Assembly: GCF_900096905.1 (NCBI RefSeq)
Contig: NZ_FMYI01000002.1
Span: 372,001-436,000, forward strand
DNA length: 64,000 bases
DNA from: Pelagirhabdus alkalitolerans
GTDB taxonomy: Bacteria; Bacillota; Bacilli; Bacillales; Amphibacillaceae
Reading direction: 5' to 3'
This document shows positions 8,091-14,458 of the stretch, one piece after another. The position numbers were made by a program, and so were the translations under genes. The stretch's first letter is position 1. Each line of letters begins with the position of its first letter. Below the pieces are notes generated by a model. The model ran no database searches. It was not told the DNA's origin and was given only the letters and a program-made list of their open reading frames with translations.

Positions 8091-8291
8091 ATGGAAAACG
8101 GTATCGTAAAATGGTTTAATGCAGAAAAAGGGTACGGTTTCATACAACTAGAAGAAGGAAACGACGTATTCGTCCACTATTCTGCTATCCAAGAAGAGGG
8201 ATTCAAAACATTAGAAGAAGGTCAGTCTGTTTCATTTGATGTAGTCGAAGGCGACCGCGGCCCTCAAGCAGCAAATGTTGTTAAAAACTAA
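8091..8291 (+). CDS. Cold-shock protein (CspA/CspB family)
   Basis: A 66-residue OB-fold nucleic-acid chaperone. RNP1 is KGYGFIQL (residues 16-23) and RNP2 is VFVHYSAI (residues 29-36). The length is that of B. subtilis CspB/C/D. The ATG at 8091 follows AGGAGGATT; an ATG in frame at 8067 has no ribosome site. It has its own strong promoter, a long structured leader typical of cold-shock genes, and a strong terminator, so it is monocistronic. Confidence 0.96.
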   Translation: MENGIVKWFNAEKGYGFIQLEEGNDVFVHYSAIQEEGFKTLEEGQSVSFDVVEGDRGPQAANVVKN

Positions 8292-8297
8292 ATTCAG

Positions 8298-8329
8298 AAA
8301 CGGTGGCTCCAAGTAGTCACCGTTTTTTT
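8298..8329 (+). terminator. Terminator of csp
   Basis: An 11-pair stem (AAACGGTGGCT with AGTCACCGTTT, one G-T), 6-nt loop and a 7-T tail. Confidence 0.9.
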
Positions 8330-8349
8330 ATGTAAGGAAGTGAATGAGA

Positions 8350-8772
8350 ATGCTAGCAATATATACTGACGCAGCCTCATCAGGCAATCCAGGTCCAACA
8401 GGGATAAGTTTTGTTATAAAACAAAATGGTCACTTTATTGAGTATTACAAGTATATTGGTGATGCTGTATCAAATCATGATGGTGAGTTTTATGCACTTA
8501 TGAGTGCTCTTGATTATTGTAAGGAGCATTTTCCAAACGATATATTATCCATCCGTTCCGATTCTAAATTGGTCGTTGATGCTGTTAATCGCCAATATGT
8601 AAAGCAAGACCACTTCCGTCATCTGTTAGAAATGGTCTTAACTAAAATGGATCCGTTTCCTCACTGCTTTATCAAATGGATTCCAGAAAAACAAAACAGT
8701 CATGCTGATCGTTTAGCAAAAAAAGCTCTATTAACAAAATCAGAATTAATCAGCCAATCCCCTTCTGTTTGA
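8350..8772 (+). CDS. Ribonuclease HI-like protein (YpdQ/YpeP type)
   Basis: A 140-residue RNase H-fold nuclease. The carboxylates of the active site are seen in YTDAASSGNPG (D), HDGEFYAL (E), SIRSDSKLVV (D) and NSHADRLAKKA (D). It is the short Bacillus type without an N-terminal hybrid-binding domain. The ATG at 8350 sits 9 nt after AAGGAAG; the ATG at 8344 would be only 3 nt from it. It follows the csp terminator. Its last 23 nt overlap the convergent gene on the minus strand. Activity on RNA/DNA hybrids is inferred from the catalytic residues. Confidence 0.88.
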   Translation: MLAIYTDAASSGNPGPTGISFVIKQNGHFIEYYKYIGDAVSNHDGEFYALMSALDYCKEHFPNDILSIRSDSKLVVDAVNRQYVKQDHFRHLLEMVLTKMDPFPHCFIKWIPEKQNSHADRLAKKALLTKSELISQSPSV

Positions 8773-9019
8773 ATACGGATCGTGCTTGACTGATCGTTTT
8801 GATATCATGCTCATTTAGTAATTCAATAAGCCCTATAAAAAACGAGCCATCAAATTCAATTTGAGTTTTTAATGTCGCTTCTAAAGCGATACAACTCAGC
8901 GCATCATTATCAGCATATTGCCTAGCAAAATAAATGAATTTCACTTGTTCATCTGTTAACTTAAAACCTTTATCCCACAGGTGCTCAATATAATCAGCTA
9001 ATAACTGTTCACGCTTCAC
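8750..9019 (-). CDS. Small conserved protein, possibly DUF6123
   Basis: An 89-residue helical protein with a GTG start preceded by GAGGGG. The phrases YIEHLWDKGFKL, VKFIYFARQYAD and KTQIEFDGSFFIGLIELL resemble a small Bacillaceae family I recall as DUF6123. There is no signal or membrane segment. The 3' end overlaps the rnhA-like gene by 23 nt in opposite orientation, which leaves no room for a terminator between them. Function unknown. Confidence 0.55.
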   Translation of the reverse strand: MKREQLLADYIEHLWDKGFKLTDEQVKFIYFARQYADNDALSCIALEATLKTQIEFDGSFFIGLIELLNEHDIKTISQARSVFKQKGIG

Positions 9020-9085
9020 CTAAATCCCCTCATTTCATACAGAGCATACGGTGTACTCAGTAAGCCTTTTACACATTCATTTGAC

Positions 9086-10576
9086 TTAACAATCATATAA
9101 ATGTGTGTACTTTGATGTTAAGTAATTTATTAAATAATCAGGGTTAAATGTTTCATTTGATATTTCCTCAATTAACTTTAACGGTTCTTTCATTTTCCCG
9201 TGTCTGTGCACGTGTTCAGTGAGCCATGCTTTAATCGGCTCAAAGTCACCCATTCGAACAATAGATTCAACGTCTAAATCACGTTGCATTGCTACATGTA
9301 ACTGAGCGGCATACATGTACCCTAAAGCATAGGTTGGGAAATAGCCAAATTCGCCTGCTGCCCAGTGAATATCTTGTAAGACACCTTCTGCATCGTTAGA
9401 TGGTGTAATACCTAACAATGTATGCATCTTCTCATTCCATGCCTCAGGTAAGTCTTTTACTTCTAAGTCATGATTGATTAAGTCTTTTTCAAGTTCATAT
9501 CTCAGTATAATATGCAAGCAATACGTTAATTCATCAGCTTCAATTCGAATGTAACTTGATTTCACTTCATTGATCGCTTTATAAAATGCATCAAACTCAA
9601 TTGTTTGAAACGCTGCAGGTGCAACTTTTCGAAATTGGTCGAAATGTGATTCCCAAAAGGCATGACTTCTACCGATCATATTCTCCCAAAATAATGATTG
9701 AGATTCATGAACTCCCATAGATGCGCCAGATTTTAATACCGTCTCATATAAATCTTCATCAAAATTCTGTTCATACAAAGCATGTCCACCTTCATGGATC
9801 GTACCGAACAAGCCAACTCGGAAGTCATTTTCAACAAAGCGCGTCGTCACACGAACATCTTTCGGATTAATGCCTATAGCAAATGGATGAATCGTTTCAT
9901 CTAATCGTCCAGCATTAAAGTTATACCCCATTTTTTCAAGGACAAGCTCGCCAAATGCACGTTGATCCTCTTTTGGAAAATGATGCAAGAGCATTTCAGT
10001 ATCTACTTCGACCTCTGATTTCTGAGTACGTTTTAATAAATCTTTAAGAGCTTGTTTTAAGCGATCAAAAATCGGATCGAGTATCTCAGTCGTAAGACCA
10101 GGTTCATATTGATTTAAAAGCGCATCATAAGGATGGTTGTCATACCCCCATATACGTGCAAATTTGCGATTATAAGCAATTAAATCTTCTAAATAGGGTT
10201 TTAACAATGAAAAATCACTAGTTTCTTTCGCTTGTTGCCAAATAGATTCTGATTGTGATTGGAGTGTCACAAACGCTTTATAATCTTCTGATGGAATCTT
10301 TGTATATTTTAAATACTCACGATCTAATTCTTTCGCTGACTGCTTTAAGATAGGATCTTCGGTTGATATTTGAACATTATCGATCACTTCTTTTAATTCA
10401 TCTGATGTTTTCAGTGAATAAATCTTTTCACTTAAGAGTCCAACGACATCAGACCGGTAAGCAGCGCCCTCAGTGGGGATCTTTGTTCTAAGATCCCACT
10501 GAATTAAGCCAAGCGCCTCTTCATATCCATTTATTTCTTTCATTTTTTGCTTTAATACCGTTTCATCATTGCTCAC
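9086..10576 (-). CDS. ypwA: Thermostable carboxypeptidase, M32 family (Taq type)
   Basis: A 496-residue zinc metallocarboxypeptidase. The HExxH motif is in GTIHEGGHALYEQ near residue 263, with the downstream zinc ligand in HESQSLFWEN. The upstream DVRVTTRF and the conserved IRIEADELTY are also family signatures. The start is GTG, 8 nt after TAGGAGGT. It lies directly downstream of the RlmL-like gene (13-nt gap) and is probably cotranscribed with it. It should trim peptides in the cytoplasm. Confidence 0.93.
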   Translation of the reverse strand: MSNDETVLKQKMKEINGYEEALGLIQWDLRTKIPTEGAAYRSDVVGLLSEKIYSLKTSDELKEVIDNVQISTEDPILKQSAKELDREYLKYTKIPSEDYKAFVTLQSQSESIWQQAKETSDFSLLKPYLEDLIAYNRKFARIWGYDNHPYDALLNQYEPGLTTEILDPIFDRLKQALKDLLKRTQKSEVEVDTEMLLHHFPKEDQRAFGELVLEKMGYNFNAGRLDETIHPFAIGINPKDVRVTTRFVENDFRVGLFGTIHEGGHALYEQNFDEDLYETVLKSGASMGVHESQSLFWENMIGRSHAFWESHFDQFRKVAPAAFQTIEFDAFYKAINEVKSSYIRIEADELTYCLHIILRYELEKDLINHDLEVKDLPEAWNEKMHTLLGITPSNDAEGVLQDIHWAAGEFGYFPTYALGYMYAAQLHVAMQRDLDVESIVRMGDFEPIKAWLTEHVHRHGKMKEPLKLIEEISNETFNPDYLINYLTSKYTHLYDC

Positions 10577-10589
10577 TTAGCTCTACCTC

Positions 10590-11726
10590 CTACCGAATAT
10601 GTTTCCCGAAATACTGATAGTAATCAACTTTAATAAAGCCATTAAACAGTTTACGTTTTTTAGTCGCTTTTGCGCCGAATAATTTTTCAAATCCTTCATG
10701 TGACGTGATGATATAACTGCTCCATGATGGATGATCACGCATTGTTTCTCCCAGTTGACGATACATTTTTTCAACAGATTCCCGATCACTCATACGTTCT
10801 CCATAAGGTGGATTGGAAATTAAATAGCCATTTGGTTTTGACGGTTTAAAATCACTGGATTCCATCTGTTTCCAAGTGATTAAGTCAGCTAGTCCCGCTT
10901 CAATCGCATTCTGTTTAGCAATCTCAATCATTTTAGGGTTTAAATCCGTTCCCGTAATATCAAGTGGTTGATCATAATTGGCTAACGATTCAGCCTCTTC
11001 AAACGCTGCATTCCACTCTTTGTCTGATACAAGCTCCCACGATTCACTTGCAAATTCGCGGTTAAAACCTGGTGCTATATTTTGACCGATTAAGGCAGCT
11101 TCAATTAGGATCGTTCCTGAGCCACAAAATAAATCGACAAGCGGGTAATCCGGTTTCCAATTCGTTAATTGAACGAGTGCGGCTGCTAATGTTTCTTTTA
11201 ACGGCGCATCACCTTGTCCTGTGCGATAACCACGTTTATGTAAGCCAGACCCTGAACTATCAATGGTTAATGTCGCCTTATCTTTTAACAAAGCCACTTC
11301 AATTTTATACATAGCACCGGTCTCTTCCATTCGGCTTGCAATGCCATGTTTTTGTTTTAACTTTTCAGCTACAGACTTTTTAACGATCGCTTGGCAGTCT
11401 GAAACACTATACAACGTTGACTTGACAGATTTTCCGTTTACAGGAAAACGTCCATCTTCTGGTATATACCGTTCCCAGTCTAAAGCTTTTGTTTGTTCAA
11501 ATAGTTCATCAAATGTTGTCGCTTTGAACTCGCCTACGACGACTTTTAATCGATCGGCTGTACGTAACCATAAGTTACATCGTGCGATAGCTGATGTCTC
11601 TGCTTCAAATAAGACCTTTCCATTTTCGACTTGTAAGTCCTGATATCCTAAATTTTTAAGTTCTTGAGCAACAACGGATTCAAGTCCCATTGCAGCGGTG
11701 GCTAATAGTTTAACTTTTTGAGCCAT
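10590..11726 (-). CDS. THUMP-domain class I methyltransferase, RlmL-like (YpsC)
   Basis: A 378-residue protein. A THUMP RNA-binding domain occupies about residues 45-155. The methyltransferase part has the SAM-binding VDLFCGSGTILIEAA, the acidic GTDLNPKMI, and the catalytic LISNPPYGERM, the NPPY form used for base-nitrogen methylation. In E. coli the homologous half of RlmKL makes m2G2445 in 23S rRNA, the best guess here. The ATG at 11726 is preferred because AAAGGA lies 9 nt before it. It follows rnpB in the minus-strand direction. Confidence 0.88.
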   Translation of the reverse strand: MAQKVKLLATAAMGLESVVAQELKNLGYQDLQVENGKVLFEAETSAIARCNLWLRTADRLKVVVGEFKATTFDELFEQTKALDWERYIPEDGRFPVNGKSVKSTLYSVSDCQAIVKKSVAEKLKQKHGIASRMEETGAMYKIEVALLKDKATLTIDSSGSGLHKRGYRTGQGDAPLKETLAAALVQLTNWKPDYPLVDLFCGSGTILIEAALIGQNIAPGFNREFASESWELVSDKEWNAAFEEAESLANYDQPLDITGTDLNPKMIEIAKQNAIEAGLADLITWKQMESSDFKPSKPNGYLISNPPYGERMSDRESVEKMYRQLGETMRDHPSWSSYIITSHEGFEKLFGAKATKKRKLFNGFIKVDYYQYFGKHIR

Positions 11727-11750
11727 TCGTTTCATTCCTTTCTCTTATAG

Positions 11751-11790
11751 AAAAAACCTTCCAATGGACAATCAAGTGTCTTGGAAGGTT
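11751..11790 (-). terminator. Terminator downstream of rnpB
   Basis: A perfect 10-bp stem (AACCTTCCAA with TTGGAAGGTT) with a TTTTTT tail on the minus strand, between rnpB and the RlmL-like gene. Confidence 0.85.
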
Positions 11791-11810
11791 GGATTTAGCA
11801 AAAAAATGAC

Positions 11811-12216
11811 CAATGAATGTTTTATAAGCCATGTTCTGTTCTAAAGCACTGATTACGGTGGTCAACCTCGTACTTTAGTGGTAATCATCTATCTACCGTT
11901 CTATGCGAACAGTCCTTGTTTCGGTTTATGATTCCCTAATCCAAGATGCCCCTACCAAAATTTGGGTTTCTCACTCGTGGGGTTTACCTCGTTCCACTCA
12001 AATTGTTTCCAATTTGACTTCGTCACTGTGGCACTTTCAAGGTATTTTGAGCCTATCTTGCGACTTAGCTCATTTCCCTGCCGTAAGTTGATTAACAACT
12101 CCCTTGATTTATGATTTCATCAAGCACGAACACTACGTGCATTTCAGCACCTGTGAGCATGGACTTTCCTCAACATATGGAAACTCATATGCAGCGATTA
12201 CCAAAACATTCATTTT
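11811..12216 (-). ncRNA. rnpB: RNase P RNA, B-type (Bacillus class)
   Basis: The catalytic RNA of RNase P. Read on the minus strand, the conserved blocks appear in order: GGTAATCGCTGCATATG (P4 5' side), GAGGAAAGTCCATGCTC, ACTTACGGCAGGGAAA, AAAGTGCCACAGTGACG, GTGGAACGAGGTAAACCCC, GAGAAACCCAAATTTTGG, GGTAGATAGATGATTACCAC, AGTACGAGG and AGAACAGAACATGGCTTA. The ends AATGAATGTTTT (12214-12203) and AAAACATTCATT (11823-11812) pair perfectly as a 12-bp P1, which fixes both boundaries to within a few bases. The GGTAAACCCC loop region and the lack of P6/P16/P17 elements agree with B-type. It lies between gpsB and rlmL, as in B. subtilis. Confidence 0.97.
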
Positions 12217-12240
12217 TGATTAATAATTAATCTGTCTCTC

Positions 12241-12249
12241 ATTATAACA
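12241..12249 (-). promoter_or_regulatory. Extended -10 promoter of rnpB
   Basis: TGTTATAAT on the minus strand is a perfect TGn-TATAAT extended -10 element, placed about 25 nt before the RNA's 5' end. No convincing -35 is visible. Confidence 0.55.
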
Positions 12250-12298
12250 TAATTTACTTGAATTTGCTTGAAGTAATGGTTAACAACGAAGCAATGAT

Positions 12299-12601
12299 TT
12301 AGCTGTCTGTGTATTTTTTACCAAAAACAGCTTTTTCTAAATTTGATACACGTTTTAAGATATCATAATTCATTTGATGATTGGACGGTTGTACCCGTTG
12401 TCTAGTTGGTTCAGGTTGGGTTTTTAATTGATCGTTCTCCTGGTGTAATTCTTCAATTGTTTGCATGAAATATTCATAATCTTGAATAATGACATCTAAA
12501 AAGGCATCGACTTCTTCTTGATTATACCCTCTCATAGATGTTTTAAATTGTTTGTCTAATATATCTTTCCCACTTAATTGGTTTTCATTATTTGTTGACA
12601 T
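12299..12601 (-). CDS. gpsB: Cell-division regulator GpsB
   Basis: A 100-residue DivIVA-like protein that shuttles PBP1 between septum and side wall. The N-terminal membrane-binding/coiled-coil domain is clear (DILDKQFKTSMRGYNQEEVD, then FLDVIIQDYEYFMQTIEELH). A short polar linker and the C-terminal trimerisation helix (DILKRVSNLEKAVFG) follow. The length matches the family. Its neighbours ypsA and ponA (PBP1A) are its known functional partners. Confidence 0.96.
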   Translation of the reverse strand: MSTNNENQLSGKDILDKQFKTSMRGYNQEEVDAFLDVIIQDYEYFMQTIEELHQENDQLKTQPEPTRQRVQPSNHQMNYDILKRVSNLEKAVFGKKYTDS

Positions 12602-12666
12602 ATTCTCACCTCGACTTTAAACACTACTTGTATTTTTTCAAACTTTATGCAAAATGTCAATTGCCT

Positions 12667-13227
12667 TTAAAAGGTTGACTGATTTTCTTCCCATTCTCTA
12701 GCAATATCCTCTAAGTCAAGTGGCGTGATGGTTCGCAGTTCATATTCGTTTGATTTCTGATGGCTTTCAACTTCATTAAAATAGTAAGATACGCTTCCTG
12801 GAAAATCTTCATCAATCAAAATTAAACTCACTTGACTTTTAGAAACAAGAAATTGGTTCTTCTTTGTGAATTGATGCGGCCCTTTATAATCACCTTTATA
12901 AACCGGTTGATAATGATCAGCTCTCTCAATTAACGTTTGATACGCTTCTTTTGTTGTATCAGGCCAACGTGATTCTTGGTTTTCAAAAGGAGGAAAAACA
13001 CCATATTGGATGTTGTAATCTTCTTTGAGTTCGTTTACGACTTGACTCGCCCACATTTCGACACCTAATTGTCCGGATGATATAATCCATTCGCCACCCG
13101 CTTCAATAAACTCAATTATATGACGTTTTAATGCTTGTTTAATAATTGCAATACGAGGGTCATTTTCTGATTGAATAGTTAATTCAAAAGATTTATAGCC
13201 TGTGACAGCCATCACTTTAGGATGCAT
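12667..13227 (-). CDS. ypsA: YpsA family (DUF1273) SLOG-fold protein
   Basis: A 186-residue protein with a Rossmann-like nucleotide-binding fold. VMAVTGYKSFEL at the start, EWIISSGQLGVEMWA in the middle and NQFLVSKSQVSLILID later are family hallmarks. In Bacillus and Staphylococcus YpsA affects cell division and oxidative-stress survival; its ligand is not firmly known. The ATG at 13227 follows GAGGAGGTT. It sits 19 nt after yppE and just upstream of gpsB. Confidence 0.9.
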   Translation of the reverse strand: MHPKVMAVTGYKSFELTIQSENDPRIAIIKQALKRHIIEFIEAGGEWIISSGQLGVEMWASQVVNELKEDYNIQYGVFPPFENQESRWPDTTKEAYQTLIERADHYQPVYKGDYKGPHQFTKKNQFLVSKSQVSLILIDEDFPGSVSYYFNEVESHQKSNEYELRTITPLDLEDIAREWEENQSTF

Positions 13228-13246
13228 GTCTGAACCTCCTCTCGCT

Positions 13247-13585
13247 TTACTTCTCAGCCATATCCAATACATAATCTATCGATTGATGCAGTTCAAAATA
13301 CCTTTTGCGATCGACATCAATATAATAGCTATGTAAAATAACAAGTTCAATATTTTCTTGTGTGGATTGTACTTGTGAAGGGTGTATATTTATTTTTCTT
13401 GCTTTCACTTGTTCATCAGCTATATCTGACCATTCTTTGGCCAATTCAAACATCGGGTTTGTTTCTTCTTTTACTTGATTAAAGAAATCTATATTTTTTA
13501 TATCTTCAGGTGGATCTGATTCTAAATATTGTTTTCTTAGCTTTTCTAACATGATTCTTATTTGATGATTCTTTTCAATTAACAT
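13247..13585 (-). CDS. yppE: YppE family (DUF1798) protein
   Basis: A 112-residue all-helical cytoplasmic protein. The family features are the N-terminal MLEKLRKQYLE, FELAKEWSDIADEQV in the middle and the C-terminal FELHQSIDYVLDMAE. AAAGGAG precedes the ATG. It is the first gene of yppE-ypsA and divergent from recU-ponA, matching B. subtilis order. Function unknown. Confidence 0.85.
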   Translation of the reverse strand: MLIEKNHQIRIMLEKLRKQYLESDPPEDIKNIDFFNQVKEETNPMFELAKEWSDIADEQVKARKINIHPSQVQSTQENIELVILHSYYIDVDRKRYFELHQSIDYVLDMAEK

Positions 13586-13744
13586 AGAATGAATCTCCTT
13601 TCCCTAGTACTTTATCACGGTTCAGGTTAGACTTACAACAGAGTTATTCATTTGAAATTCATCACACATGTTTTAAGACCTGTATGTGTTTGGATATACT
13701 GAAAATATGAATTAAATGACAGACTTAAGAGATTGAGTATTAAC

Positions 13745-13788
13745 AATGATAGTTATTAAGACCTTATTTTGTCAAAAATGCTATCATT
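13745..13788. repeat. Inverted repeat in the yppE/recU divergent region
   Basis: AATGATAG (13745-13752) and CTATCATT (13781-13788) form an 8-bp inverted repeat with a 28-nt spacer. It lies upstream of an extended -10-like TGGTATGAT at 13812-13820 that may drive recU-ponA. Confidence 0.3.
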
Positions 13789-13844
13789 TTAGTTCTCAAA
13801 TCGAGTTGTTTTTGGTATGATACCTTCATGCAGGAGGGATATTT

Positions 13845-14441
13845 TTGAACTACCCTAATGGTAATAAGAAGAAAGCAACTCACGCGTCTTCTTCTAACAA
13901 TCAAAAACAATCTTTTAGTAATCGTGGGATGCGATTAGAAGATGATATTAATCAAACAAACGCGTATTATTTAGCAAAAGATATTGCAGTTATTCATAAG
14001 AAACCAACACCTGTTCAAATCGTCAATGTCGATTACCCAAAAAGAAGTGCAGCTGTCATTAAAGAAGCCTACTTTAAGCAAGCTTCAACAACAGACTACA
14101 ATGGTATTTATAAAGGCCATTATATTGACTTTGAAGCTAAAGAAACGAAAAACAAACATTCCTTTCCACTTAATAACTTTCACGACCATCAAATTGAGCA
14201 TTTGAAATCAGTTGATGATCATGGTGGTATTGGTTTTATTGTTGTGCGTTTTAATCAATTGGATCGAACTTTCTATCTTCCAGCTATGAAACTTTTCTCA
14301 TGCTGGGAACGTCAATATAAAGACGGGGGTCGAAAATCTATTCCCCTTCATGTGTTCGAAAACGAAGGCATTGAAGTTCCAGTTGGTTACCCTGCAATTG
14401 TCGACTACATTAGCGTAATTGATCAATTGTTCTTTAAATAG
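13845..14441 (+). CDS. recU: Holliday junction resolvase RecU
   Basis: A 198-residue endonuclease that cleaves four-way junctions in recombination and repair. Catalytic-core residues are in YNGIYKGHYIDFEAKETKNK, followed by FPLNNFHDHQIEHL, and the N-terminal stalk region is basic and Asn-rich. The start is TTG, preceded by CAGGAGGGA. It overlaps in layout with ponA (17-nt gap), the conserved recU-ponA operon. Confidence 0.95.
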   Translation: MNYPNGNKKKATHASSSNNQKQSFSNRGMRLEDDINQTNAYYLAKDIAVIHKKPTPVQIVNVDYPKRSAAVIKEAYFKQASTTDYNGIYKGHYIDFEAKETKNKHSFPLNNFHDHQIEHLKSVDDHGGIGFIVVRFNQLDRTFYLPAMKLFSCWERQYKDGGRKSIPLHVFENEGIEVPVGYPAIVDYISVIDQLFFK

Positions 14442-14458
14442 AATGGAGGAAGATGACA

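Noticed and set aside
11263..11643. 126-codon plus-strand open frame
   Set aside because: Shadow of the RlmL-like gene; no family resemblance.
11903..12091. 62-codon plus-strand open frame
   Set aside because: Lies wholly inside the antisense of RNase P RNA.
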